Assembly (NCBI GenBank): GCA_021464245.1
Contig: JADCRB010000043.1
Coordinates: forward strand, 5,818,466-5,882,465
Length of the DNA stretch: 64,000 nt
Source: Carallia brachiata
Lineage: Eukaryota > Streptophyta > Magnoliopsida > Malpighiales > Rhizophoraceae
Reading direction: 5' to 3'
Under the pieces are notes generated by a model that saw only the letters and a list, made by a program, of their open reading frames with translations, was not told where the DNA came from and made no database searches. Made by a program: the position numbers and the translations under genes. Of this stretch, positions 1 to 10,972 are shown piece by piece (the first letter of the stretch is position 1; the number at the start of each line of letters is the position of its first letter).

Positions 1-522
1 GGTCACGAAAATTTCAGTTTTTGCAATGAAGAGAGCGAAGGAGATCTTCTCGGATATGTAAGCATGATCAATCATTATTTTTATTATTATTCCATTTGGC
101 AAATTCCCTTTCATTTTATTTCATTTTTTGTTATATAGAAACTACAATTTGAACTCTAATCTTGGATTAAGAGTTCAGGTATCTCTGCACCAGACCCCAT
201 GATTAGTGGTTACTTTTGATTGTTGCATTAGTTCCCTTTACAAGAATGTAAAATTTTGCAGGCATGGAAGAACTGGAGGGAAGGCACTTTAAATAATGTC
301 ATTGATCCCAATTTGAATACTGATTCAAGAACTGAAATGACTCGATGCATCCATATTGCCTTACTGTGTGTTCAAGAAAACGTGGCTGCTAGACCCACCA
401 TGAATTCAGTTGTTCTTATGCTGAACAGTCACTCCATGACTTTACCATTACCATCACAACCGCCATTTTTCATGCAAAGTAGCATTAAATCAGATTTGTC
501 GTCGTCCTATGTCTCATTCTAA
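1..522 (+). pseudogene. CRK (cysteine-rich receptor-like kinase) 3' end, block A
   Basis: This is the tail of a receptor-like kinase whose upstream exons lie outside the window. The exon at 1-57 reads through to LLGY and ends at a GTAAGC donor. The intron is 58-261, ending TTTTGCAG. The last exon starts at 262 (AWKNWREGT) and contains kinase subdomain XI with the CRK signature [12 protein letters not shown] and the VVLMLNSHS stretch. Compared with the block B copy (44,169-44,498), one extra T near 507-509 shifts the frame. The protein then ends YVSF at 520-522 and loses about 22 C-terminal residues, including the ELYPR end. A second small difference at the old stop shows that the lost tail is no longer constrained. 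The kinase fold itself would be nearly complete, so function could survive. Confidence 0.85.
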
Positions 523-964
523 ATCCAGGGTTGACGAAGTTGTCCTTTTGTCAAGGAATGAGGCTTCTATTACAGAATTAGTTATTTGAGGCCCATTTTT
601 CTTTCTCGTTTGTGCATGTGTGGCTATTGTGTGCGTAAGAATATCAATTCTCTCCTATGTATTGTTTCTATATGAGAAGTAGACTATACAAAGCACTAAT
701 GTTGTAGCCTAATATAATCTGACTGATTATAAAAATTTTTACATTATTTATTTGTAAGTTTTGATTTGCAGCACTTACTATTCATCACATGTAGGTCTAA
801 TACCTCTTTGCTTTTGTAATTTTTTTTTTTTTTTTTGACTTCTTTAAGAAACCGGTTCAACTTGTAACCTATACAATTAAGTTTATTTTTTTCTTTCTCA
901 TAATTTCACTGTCCCTTCAAGGATTCAAATTCAAGAATTTAAAAATAAATTTCTAGATCTTTGA
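523..964 (+). other. CRK 3' flank shared by three paralogs
   Basis: AT-rich 3' untranslated and flanking sequence. It aligns with 44,499-44,726 plus 45,454-45,660 in block B and with 33,055-33,260 behind the central CRK. No gene is visible. It contains the empty target site (about 700-730) of the LINE found in block B. Confidence 0.7.
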
Positions 965-1260
965 CTACCAAAATGTCTCGTTAATTGGGACCTCTTGAGA
1001 TTTTCTTTGACAAAACGGAAAACGCCTTGCACAAACCCAAAATGAATTACGGGAAAATGCATTTAACATTTCCGCGTTTAATTTACTCCTGAAGCCGGTC
1101 ATTTCTGCTCCACTGTATTTGGAAGGGTTGTCAACCCTGCCAAAGTTGAGCTTTGAATAATCTTCAACAAACGCAAATACTTCTTGCACACTTATATATG
1201 CCTTTACCCATTTGAGATGAACAAACCCGGAAAAAAAAAAACCAGAGAGAGAGAGCTTAT
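965..1260 (-). pseudogene. unidentified gene fragment, block A copy
   Basis: A 112-codon open frame on the minus strand whose translation is conserved with 45,631-45,945 of block B. Shared blocks include QEVFAFVEDY, KYSGA and FCQRKSQE. The A copy lacks about 20 codons of lysine-rich sequence present in B. I do not recognise the family. Conservation of the amino-acid frame between the two duplicates suggests a former exon rather than random sequence. No start context or splice sites are convincing, so it is called a remnant. Confidence 0.4.
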
Positions 1261-3434
1261 TTAGGACATGGTTGGTTTTGTTCTTAGTAATTGTTACTAT
1301 CACTGATTGTTAATTGCTATTGTTGTTATTAATTAACAAATAAAATTAAGTATTTAAAATAGTCAAATGGCTTCTTCAAACATTCTATTTTTATTTTATT
1401 ATTATAAATATTTTTTATCTCTATAAAATTTAAACTAGTCTTATAAATATATATATTTAATATATTTGTAAATAAAAATTTATTCAATAAACGACTATAA
1501 TTTATATAGTGAAAAATATTCTTTTCACAATACAAGTTGTCGTGTTAGAAAAAATAAGATTAATTTTACATATTAGAAATATAAAATTATTTTTTTAATC
1601 TTTCTTTTACAAACATAGACAATAATAACTTTTATTAAAAAATATTATTTTATTTTGAAACTCATATCATCAATTTTATACACTTGTTCTCGTTCCAATA
1701 TAAATTTTAGTTGTATTATTTGTAGACATCTTTTCGAGCTAGCAAAACAAATGGCGAGACAGCCACTTGGCTAGTATTTTAGTAATAATTCATTTTTCTA
1801 TATTCATTTGAGTTTAAGTTCTCGTAACGACACTTGTCTCTTTAATTGGGTATTAAATGTCATGACACAGTATTATAAGTTTAAAATTTATTAATATTAT
1901 AATTAGATGTAGAAAATATTCACTCATATTTAATAATATTTAAGTAAAATCTCTTCTTATGAGTTTGGTTATATGCAGCGATCAAATAGAGTTTATTTTA
2001 ATTTTAATTTATAAATTTAATAATTATATACATACTTGGAATCTTTTTTTCTTTATTTAAAAAAACAAATAGAGAGAAAAAAAAATTTAATACATGTATC
2101 TCCCAGCCCCCCTCCAATTGTATGGTCCAGAATATTTACTTTGTCCTCAATCCCGTACAGCTTGCAGTGGCAGCAGCAGTGTCTTTTTCACTAGAAATAA
2201 TTTTGTAATTCTGTTATTTATTAACGGTTGATGAAAATAAAAAATAAAAAATTTCTCATTTTTTTAATCAATAGTATTTTACAGAAAAAACAGCTCTTTA
2301 AAAAAGGTAATTAAATATTATTTTATCTTATTTTTTAACTTTCAACAATAACAACAATTTCTATCAGGAAAATCAAACACTTCCTTAATTAGCATATAAC
2401 AACCAACCGACACACCTTACTGGATCAAGCATCAATGGCCGAGAATTTAAAATTTTATAACTCGGACTCAATACACAGTGTAAGCATTACCAATAAAAAA
2501 ATATATGTTTGTTGCCTTTTCGTTTTCTAAATAAAATATAATTTTTACAATAAAAATTAAAAATTATTTTTATTATACATGTTATTTGATAAACTCATAT
2601 TTATATTATATTTTACATCCTTAATTACTTAATTTGGATTAATTTTTCAGTTAATTATGAGAAAATCTTTTATAAATAGTATAAATGTTTAACTTAACTC
2701 ATTACTTGTATTATGTAGGAAAAGTTAGATTTTTAGACAAAAAATTTCAATTAGTCGATCGATGCAACTAGGAGAGTAGAAATAGAAAGTTACAGAAAAT
2801 TTATATCGATCAACTGGACAAAGTCAATCTGACAGGAAAGAAAATTTTACTGTTTTAGAAGAAAATGTAATGAAATTAGTTTGACGTTCTCATATATTTC
2901 AATTCTACTTAGTTAAAAAGATATATTAAAATTTTCTTTTTTAGAATTTTCAAGGCTCCCAAATTTTAGAAAAAGAGGGTTTTCTTATAAAAGAAATCAG
3001 TTGGAAAACTGTAACAGAAAATCGTAGTATCTTCAGACTGCTGGAACAAAAAAAAAAGACTCAAGACTAAGAGAAAGCATGGAAGCATCAAAGGGAGAAA
3101 TCAGATTTATTTTCCTTCATTATTAATAATATGTCTATGTCAAGATTTGCTGTTATTTTTTATATTATGAGTAGTTAAACTCTTTTTATTAAAGTTTTAA
3201 GGAGGTTGGACTTGTGGATGTGAATTTTAAGGTTTTAATTGAATTGATTTGATTTGGATTTTTGTTAGTATATGGTATTGTGTTTAATGTTTGTAATTAA
3301 ATGGTCACTTTTTACATAATTTTTTGACTTTAATCTAAACATGAACTAAGTGGCATGTTAGAGAGATAAGCGTACATATACCACTAGGTTAAACTGACTA
3401 AATATCATAAAATAAGTTTTATCATGTGGCTTTT
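1261..3434. other. AT-rich intergenic sequence, block A only in part
   Basis: No gene is visible. About 1,263-2,388 has no counterpart in block B and may be an insertion in A or a loss in B. Homology to B resumes at about 2,389-2,580. The stretch ACACACCTTACTGG near 2,410 is the empty site of the block B hAT element. From about 2,585 to 5,130 there is again no counterpart in B. Confidence 0.6.
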
Positions 3435-3530
3435 GGATAATTTATATTTGTCACCTTAAAAATAGGGTATATTTACAACTGACATCTACTAGTTTGAGAA
3501 ATTACAAAAAGTATACTCCGTTAAATAGTT
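3435..3530 (+). repeat. left terminal inverted repeat of MULE
   Basis: Begins GGATAATTTATATTTGTCAC and pairs with the right arm at about 4,545-4,641. Matching blocks are interrupted by short mismatches. Confidence 0.8.
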
Positions 3531-4544
3531 AAAATTAATTTTAATTTTAAAAATGCTATTATAAATAACATAAAGTTGTAAAATACCCTTAAACATTAAA
3601 TACAAAAAAAAATGTTTTTCTTTTGGAAATTGGTGACCTTGGTAATCTTTCAAAGATGATGTCCAAAAGTAATGAGTACCAAAAACAGATGACTTTTAAA
3701 AGTTTCAAAAAACTATTATTTTAATCTAAAATCACAAACGAAAAGCTTTCAAAATTTTGATTCCCAAATCAGAACTTAATCTCATCTTTTAGAAAATCAT
3801 TTACAAAACTATCAAAATAAATAAAAAGACCACAAAAGACTTTAAAATTTGTTTTTATCCTCTATCGCCCCAACCTCGCCAAACTGCTGCTGTTACCACC
3901 ATCAGAGCTACCGCCGCTAGTGGCCGGCGATGCTCAAAAATACCTCTCCAAACTCGCAGGTCGCCAAGCTACACAACCTCAGTCTTTACGCGCCGGGATC
4001 TAACTGGAAATCTCCTAAAACAACCGCCCGAAGTCACTGTTGTCACCTTGCTCCGCTGCCTTTTTGCCGCTCCATTCTTCCTTTCCAACAACCCAAATCG
4101 TTCTAGAATAGTTCAACAGAGTCTAATCTTTGCTGCCCTACAGCTGACGAACTCCGATCTTGGCCCAACATCGTCATCCGACAACTCTCCACTTGCGGGC
4201 CACCATTGCTCCTCCACGACCACCTTTCTCTTAAGTTCAATTGACAATCCTTCTCTATGAACTCCGACAACCCAACACAACAAATTGATTCCTCTTAACT
4301 CGGCCATCAAAATGGCTTCTCGTTTTATCCTCTGCCATCTTAAATCACACCTCCTCTGCGCTACCCCCACCACCACCACCACCAGCAGGCACTTCCACTC
4401 TAAACCTCTCACAACGCCGCTGCCGCCACCACCCTAGTCACCCTAATACCGTGGACATCAGTAAAAAAAATTAGGGTTTTATAAGTTAAATATATATATG
4501 AGGGTACAATTGTCAATTAATGTTTTTCGTCCAAATTGACTAAC

Positions 4545-4641
4545 GTACTGTTAGTCAAAGTATGTTTTTTATAATTTCCCAAATTATGGGATATCAATTG
4601 TAAATATGTTTTATTTTTAAGGTGACAAATGTAAATTATCC
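4545..4641 (-). repeat. right terminal inverted repeat of MULE
   Basis: Read on the minus strand it begins GGATAATTTACATTTGTCAC, matching the left arm. It is followed by the second copy of the TGTGGCTTTT target duplication. Confidence 0.8.
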
Positions 4642-4651
4642 TGTGGCTTTT

Positions 4652-5440
4652 AGTGACAAGATGTTCTACGTATCGATGTAAGTTAGGAATTTCACAGATC
4701 AATAATATGTTTCTTATTTAATCAAATTCTCACAAGGTTGGAGGTTATTAAATAAAAATATATTTATTATTGTCTGGACCAAAGGATAACAAATGACTTA
4801 AGGAGTTTTGCTATGTCATATCCACTTCTTAATTGATTCAATTAAAATCTGAAAAAATTTACATTTTGATGTCAAATGAGATGTTTTAGTGTTTTAATTT
4901 TTATCATCTTTAATCATTGATTTAGTTATTTTCTTATTTTTTAAAATTTTCAGTTCTAAATTCTTAGATTAGTTAAATCATAAATTTGTCGATCAGGTTA
5001 AGTTAAAAAAAAAATAAACAAAGTTTCAGTACTTGAATACCAGTTTCTATGGGAATGACATTCGACTTATAATTTTTACACTATCTTCTGAACTAGTGTA
5101 CTAAATAAAATATTATCACTAAAATTGTGCAGGTCATTATTAGTCTAAATTATTAGTTTTGTTATAAAAATTGTCATCCTTTTGCATTTAAAATACTAAT
5201 CATGACACAAAAAAACTAAAACATGTATTGATGCTTTTCATCGAAGTAGTCGAATAAATTCCTAGTTAACTGCACAAAATGAACCGTGTAAACATATTAT
5301 GTTAGGGGAACATGAAAACTGAAGAAAAAGATAGTAGAGATTATCTGATTTTGTTTTTCATTTGACAAGTGAAAATTTGTTCATTATCAAAAAAAAACTT
5401 GAAATACAAGATGACTGTTTTCTGATTACAAAGGTTCCTT
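4652..5440. other. AT-rich intergenic sequence
   Basis: No gene is seen. From about 5,130 it is homologous to block B (about 51,000 onward). The 5,290-5,450 part also matches 33,340-33,500 behind the central CRK. Confidence 0.6.
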
Positions 5441-5731
5441 TCAAGCAAATTTCAGAATAACTAGCACGACACCCACAATAGCGACTAATACAAGAAGGCC
5501 GACAAAACTGAATCCCATCAGAGGATTGATGGTAAATTATCCTGCATATTTGACTTCAAACTCAACAACACTTTGAATAAAGCTGTTAAGAAACTTGAAG
5601 GAGTGTCTCCATGTTGTCCTTCGTTCCTTTCTATCCACCATTAATTTGTGGAATGCCATGCTAACTTGAGGGCTATACTATACCACCAAGCCTGCATACT
5701 TCTTTAATTTGTAGAAATCTTTTGACTCCAT
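5441..5731 (-). pseudogene. remnant of a small membrane-protein gene, block A
   Basis: A 97-codon minus-strand reading frame from ATG (5,731-5,729) to TGA (5,443-5,441), interrupted by two in-frame stops at codons 18 (TAG) and 65 (TAA). The N-terminal part is charged (FYKLKKYAG, then DRKERRTTW). The last 28 codons encode a strongly hydrophobic segment (GLLVLVAIVGVVLVILKFA) ending at the stop, as in a tail-anchored protein. The block B copy (51,269-51,355) keeps exactly 28 codons of this tail plus the same TGA with only three substitutions, while its middle part is deleted. I do not recognise the family. It may be a decayed gene, or an exon set whose introns I have misjudged. Confidence 0.45.
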
Positions 5732-5852
5732 CTTTTTGAAAATTCATTTTTCCACCAAAAAAGAACAGATTATAACCAACTACTTTAAGGGAGAATCTAT
5801 TTACACTCAACTAAATAGTTGAGTCAAATAAACTCAACGGAAACAAAAGTTT

Positions 5853-5890
5853 TGGGCAACCGGTTGTTTAATTAAACAACCGGTTGCCCA
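5853..5890. repeat. 38-bp perfect palindrome
   Basis: The half-site TGGGCAACCGGTTGTTTAA is followed immediately by its exact reverse complement, with no spacer. It contains two AACCGGTT cores, which are themselves palindromic. It sits 64 bp inside the left end of the 5,789-7,547 element. Confidence 0.95.
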
Positions 5891-6199
5891 TCTTTTTCAT
5901 TTTTTTTTCAAAGGTTTCTTTCCCTTGAGAGTGCCAACTGTTTTTTTTTTTTGTCCACATTTGTTTCCTACAAATGTTTTTTTGAGCTGCAGCAAAAATC
6001 TTTTATTTTTTTAGAGCAAATCATGTTACATTGTTAATTTTAAGTTTTTCTTTCAAGTTTATTGTGTGTTGTGAGTGAATTTAAAATATGTTTTTATATT
6101 AATATTTTCATTATATAGTAACATGCGTGTAGGATTTACTTTGAATATAAAATTAAAAAATTAAATTATATGGATTTTTAAAAAATAAAAATTTTTAAT

Positions 6200-6890
6200 G
6201 CTTCTACTCAAATTTTAGTATTACTATTCAAATTTTTAGTATTCCCACTCAAATTTTTAGTTTTGATTACTTAAATACTACTATTTTGCAAATTATATAC
6301 AAATACTTAAATTTTGAGTAGAAAGAAATTTAAATTTTTAGTATTTATATTTAACTTTTTAATTTTTAGTGCCAAATACTTATTTTTTGAAAATTATGTA
6401 CAAATACTTAAAATTTAAGTAGTACTATACTCAAATTTTTGGTACTTATACTCAAATTTTTAGTCTTGAGCACTTAGGTACTTAAAGTTTTAAAATTATG
6501 TACAAATACTCAAAATTTGAATACAAACAGACTCAAATTTTTAATATTTTTACTTAAATTTTTAGTTTTATCAACCAATAACTTTAATTTTTGTAATTGT
6601 GTATAAATACTCAAAATTTGAGTAAAAGTATACTCAAATTTTTAGTTCTTTTACTCAAATTTTTAGTTATATCAAGTACCAACTACTTAAATTTTTAAAA
6701 ATATATACTATTACTTGAAATTTAAGTAGAAGTAGATTCAAATTTTTAGTATTCTACAAAAAATGTTAGTTTTATGAACCAATTACTTAAAATTTTATAA
6801 TTATGTATAAATACTCGAAATTTAACTAAAATTAGACAATTTTTAGTTTTGATTACCTAACTACTCAAATTATATTATTTTTATTATATT
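6200..6890. repeat. degenerate tandem array, about 102-bp period, 6 units
   Basis: The marker ACAAATACT (or a close variant) recurs at about 6,299, 6,400, 6,502, 6,603, 6,707 and 6,807, spacings 101, 102, 101, 104 and 100. Each unit also contains ACTCAAATTTTTAGT and a small inverted motif of the ACTCAAAATTTGAGT type. Extremely AT-rich and without coding potential. Confidence 0.85.
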
Positions 6891-7547
6891 ATAATTTGAG
6901 CAAAACCAATTTTAAAAAATATTTATGAAACATATTTTAATAGCTTGGTATTTTATAAAAAAAAAAATTTTTATCGACCTCGCCTTAACACAACAAAAAC
7001 TCCTCTTTTTAAGACACATCTACAGTGATACTGCAGTAAACAAGGATCACAAGCAGCTGACAGAATTATGAAATTATAAAAAATAATTAGGGGTCTTGCG
7101 TGTGGCATTAGGCTCAATCTGCCTTAGTGCTGAATCGAATGGAAGGCAATTTTGTTCCATGTATTCCCCAATCTCTAGGATTGCAGCCATATTCCCACAT
7201 CGATAGCAATAGTTTGGCGCACTAAATACAGTACCCACTTTTTTTTGTTTTTTCGTGACACAAAATCATTGTGTTAGGATTGTGCTTGTTTAGAGGATGG
7301 TAATTTAAAGGGGCTAGGGTTTGAGAGGGAATCGAACATAAGAGAAGAATACATTTTTTTTTTTCCAAGGAGAATGCGATTTAGAAGCTGTGTTTTCTAT
7401 TTTTTTATTTTTTTTATAGTTTTTAAATATCTGAATGCTTATAATTTTCTTTTTTTTTTAATTTAACATGTACAACATGTATCCCTCTTTTTTAAAAATG
7501 AGTTTATTATACTTATCTAATAAGGTGAGTATAATTAGCATGCACCC

Positions 7548-8226
7548 TACCTTAAATGTATAACAAGACTACTTTAAATACGTAGCAACGTGTTAAAAAA
7601 TTAAATGGCCCCTTGTTACTCATTCGAAACAACAGTTGTTTTATACATTTTAAACTATAGTAATTCACATGCAATAACTTTTTCCAAAAAAAAGGAATTT
7701 TTTAAAAAAATAATATTTTAACGTAAATGACGTCACATGACTTTGACCAAGGCGAAAATCTCTCTCCGTGTACCTAACCAAAATCTATATTTAAAGATCC
7801 AAAAATCCTTTTTGGCAACGTAATTAGTGGCCTCTCTTAAAGATATTATAGTTCCCCACATCAATCTATAAGGATATAATAGGTCCCCGTATCAGTGGAA
7901 ATTGACACGGGGAAAATCTTGGAAAGTTGGAAACAAAAGGGAAGAGAGGCCAGGCCCTCATCCACGATGCATTGCGAGTAAAAGAAAGGAATCTGTGGGA
8001 CTCACTATATATTACGTGGATCCATCTCTAGCCCTTAATCATTTTCCGTGTCTTTATAATAAAATTATTTAGAATTTTAAGAGGCAAATACGAGATTATT
8101 AAGGGTCCAGAACAATTTTAGTAGGGTATAAAAAAAAATTTTAGAAGGTTTGGGCAGGCAGAAACTCCTGGGCTCCTCTTACATCCATCCATGTCTCCAT
8201 ACATAAGTTCTCATGCCCGCATTCAT
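7548..8226. other. intergenic sequence, block A, matches 51,545-52,164
   Basis: No gene is seen. It aligns base for base with block B apart from small indels and marks resumption of the segmental duplication after the inserted element. Confidence 0.75.
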
Positions 8227-8229
8227 TTA

Positions 8230-8433
8230 TAGGGTGTTTGATTCATAGATTTTTAACTAGACAATGAGAATGAAAATGAGTGATTCTCATTCCTAATATT
8301 TGGGAAGGGACAATCTCACTCTCATTCTATTATATATGGGAATGAGATTTCTCCATATATAGGAATCACTCATTCCTCTCTTCTCCTAATTAATTTCATT
8401 CTCATTCATTTTTTTGGTTTTACATACACACAA

Positions 8434-8471
<38 letters not shown>

Positions 8472-8694
8472 TTGAAAAAGATGCAAATAATTATAAGTAT
8501 AATAGAATATATTATGATAAAGACTAATTTTATATGTATAATAATAATGATAATAATATAATAACGATTATAATAATAAATAATTAAATTATGCATTATA
8601 ATGGCATTAAGTATTTAAAAAAAGATAACAATCGAACTATTTATAATAATAATAATTACATTTTTAGAAACTATTAATATAAAATATATGTTAC

Positions 8695-8746
<52 letters not shown>

Positions 8747-9102
8747 ACATAAAATTCATATTGTTATTATTACTACTACTAGTAGATGAATTCTTGATGG
8801 TAATATATTTACAATTTTATTTTGATAGTAGTTTTAATATTTTTATTTTTGTTATTATATATTATTTTTGTATTTCATAATTTTTAATTTACAATTAATT
8901 TTTTTAATTTTAATAACATTTCTCTTCTATTGTATTTGATATTGATCTTGATTGCGAATTGAAAAAAATAGTTACAAAGGTAATCTAATTCCGATTTCAG
9001 GGTAAACGAAATATATTTTAAAATTTCTCATTCCATTTCCGATTTAACTTGATTCTCACTCTCGTTTGAATTTCAATTCTGAACCATGAACTAGATGGCC
9101 CT
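8230..9102. mobile_element. Harbinger-like non-autonomous element, block A
   Basis: Ends are related inverted repeats: left AGGGTGTTTGATTCATAG, right read inward AGGGCCATCTAGTTCATGG. Flanked by TTA on both sides (8,227-8,229 and 9,103-9,105), the usual PIF/Harbinger target duplication. The interior has no transposase. It has a GAATGAGAATGAG-rich start, a (CA)n run (about 8,434-8,466) and an (ATA)n/(ATT)n inverted run (about 8,693-8,745). The same element occupies the same place in block B (52,168-53,000), so it predates the duplication. Confidence 0.6.
8434..8466. repeat. (CA)n microsatellite
   Basis: About 15 CA units. The block B copy has only about four at the same place (about 52,362-52,372), so the locus differs in length between duplicates. 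Confidence 0.95.
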
Positions 9103-9105
9103 TTA

Positions 9106-10396
9106 GTGTTTTATGGTTGTCGAAGCATTTTGTGCAACCTTTTTTTTAATATTTTCATTTTTGTTTTGCTTTGTAAAACATATTTGACATTTACCTTTAG
9201 GTTTTGGATTCACAACATTGGCAAGCTGCTTTTTCCATCTATGTTTCTCTTTCTGTATTTTTTTGTTATAAAAAAATTCACCGTCATAATTTAGTGGTTG
9301 AAAAATTCATGAGTTTGACTTCCCATCAAAGTGTTTAGTGAGATTAAATATATGTTTGGTCTTGTTTATTGTGGGAGTGATTGATGACCTTTACTGAGCA
9401 CCAAGGAGTATGCTCTTCTGTGAGTTCAATATAACGGCCTAACCTACTATACGTCACACTTAGGCAATCTTCCTTACCAGAGGGGTGCTATGTCTGTTTT
9501 TGCCTTTCTTTTTTCCTCCATTTAAGTTTCTCTAGTTAAATTTTGGGCATTTTATTTTGCTTACTTTGTGATAAAGCAGCTTTTTTGATTGATCAAACTA
9601 GTTGTTATAATTTTGTGACGATCAATGGTCAGATTTTAAACAATTTGAACTTTTATTCACTGGTTTGAATTTTGTGTTTGTTCTAGTTTTAAGTTCAAAG
9701 TTGTAATGATGTACTCTTTTTCAAACACCTCTATATAATGAGGTTTTATGATCAATGAATTGTTAAGAGTGAGAGAAGTCAATTTTGACTCTCCTCTCTA
9801 TACTACAATGCAGCAAGTTTCTTTCTTCTCATCTTTCTCCGCTGCATTTTTCACTTTCTGGTTTAGTTTTGTTTCTAAACCCGCCTAAAAACGATCACCC
9901 ATTTTCCGTTGATCATTTAAATAGTTGATGCTTTGAGGTGGATCCATAATGGTTTGTTTTGTGCTTAAGATAGTTAAAAGATATATTAGATTCTTCAGCA
10001 TTATTCATTTTATGTTTAGCACCAATCAAAATTATTCATCTCATGCAGCAATTTTACAATTAATGCCAAAAAGGCTCATCTAGAGATCAATCTAGGTGTG
10101 CCTCATTTTGGTTCATCTCTTGCATTTTCATGACATCAGTTTTAGCTTTGGCAACTCTCTTCCAAATGGGTGCTCCATTCTGCAACCTCTTAGCTTAAAC
10201 TTATGTATACATGCATGCTTGCAAAAGAAACTCTTTTTTTTTTTTTTGGTTGGAGTTGTAAGTGATGAGTGTAAAGTAAAATATAAATCTCCAACATGAA
10301 AAGTTTGAGCAATGTTCAAGTAACATATAAGTGAGCACTAATGACCCATATTCTAAGTTTTAAAGTTTTGGTAAAGAAATGAGATCAATTGTATAT
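9106..10396. other. intergenic sequence, possible old LTR
   Basis: No gene is seen. The section about 9,660-9,800 has a TATA-like CTATATAATGAG followed by GAGTGAGAGAAGTC and a pyrimidine-rich tract, a layout often seen in copia LTRs. The same sequence is in block B at about 53,570-53,780. Neither end could be fixed, so no element is called. Confidence 0.4.
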
Positions 10397-10405
10397 TTTG
10401 TGGTC

Positions 10406-10972
10406 TAAGATGCACTGATACGGATATGAGATACGGATACAACACGATACAGATATCGCGACATAGAAATTCTAAGAAAATTAGGATATAGACACGACGT
10501 GAACATGACTATAAAATATATTAAATATTATATATATATATTAAATTTTTCTAATAAATTTGAAATTTTTTCTACATATATTTCATAATAATAATTATTA
10601 TGGAATTTTATGATATAATTTGAATTTTGTTCACAATTTAAAAAAAACATTATATATGTGTGTATATACATATTTTATGTGTGTATGTGTGTAAAACAAA
10701 ATATTTAAGTAAATAATATATATGTGTGTATATAATATACTAATTAAAATATTAAATATATATAGAAGTGTCTAACATATGTATTAGAGGTGTCCGACAC
10801 ATAAATTATAAGTGTGCAACACGCGTGTCCAAATTTTTTTTTTTTTATTTTTTTTTGTTGGACACGTTTCGGAGTGTCTGACATATATCTGAAAAGTGTT
10901 TGGTGAATATCGTGTCTAACACCTGTGTCCGACACGAACATTCATCATCTTAGAAGTGTCTGTGCATCCTAA
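10406..10972. mobile_element. MULE-like non-autonomous element, block A
   Basis: Terminal inverted repeats of about 16 bp (left TAAGATGCACTGATAC; right read inward TTAGGATGCACAGACAC) enclose 567 bp with many near-copies of ATACGGATA and GTGTCCGACAC motifs. Flanking 9-mers TTTGTGGTC and TTTGTCGTT agree at 7 of 9. In block B the flanks TTTATCGTC and TTTATCATT also agree at 7 of 9 (element 54,317-54,820). No coding sequence. Confidence 0.55.

Larger units (their letters stand above)
3435..4641. mobile_element. non-autonomous MULE, Pack-MULE candidate
   Basis: The ends form terminal inverted repeats of at least 95 bp, both starting GGATAATTTA. The left arm (3,435 to about 3,530) matches the reverse complement of the right arm (4,641 down to about 4,545) at roughly 75-80 percent. 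The element is flanked by an identical 10-bp direct repeat TGTGGCTTTT (3,425-3,434 and 4,642-4,651), which fits the 9-10 bp target duplication of Mutator-like elements. There is no transposase. The interior, about 3,850-4,440, is clearly richer in G+C than the host sequence and carries open frames on both strands (4,048-4,260 + and 4,113-4,412 -), as if genic sequence had been captured. Confidence 0.8.
5789..7547. mobile_element. non-autonomous TIR element with internal 102-bp array
   Basis: Block B (about 51,495-51,545) has the uninterrupted target, so this 1,759-bp segment is an insertion in A. The ends are imperfect inverted repeats of about 48 bp: GGGAGAATC... on the left and GGGTGCATGC... 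read from the right, both containing ACTCA and AATAAACTCA. The flanks are TACTTTAA (5,781-5,788) and TACCTTAA (7,548-7,555), an 8-bp target duplication with one mismatch. There is no transposase. A perfect palindrome lies near the left end and a degenerate tandem array in the middle. The superfamily is uncertain: the 8-bp duplication and GGG termini leave hAT or MULE-like open. Confidence 0.65.

Noticed and set aside
4113..4412. 99-codon minus-strand frame inside the MULE
   Set aside because: Low-complexity valine-rich translation from CCACCACCACC-type repeats, with no conserved motif. Kept only as part of the Pack-MULE interior.
8434..8466. CA repeat as a possible Z-DNA regulatory site
   Set aside because: An ordinary microsatellite inside a transposon, with no gene close enough.
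9660..9800. Solo copia LTR
   Set aside because: TATA-like and pyrimidine-rich layout is suggestive, but neither TG/CA ends nor a target duplication could be fixed.
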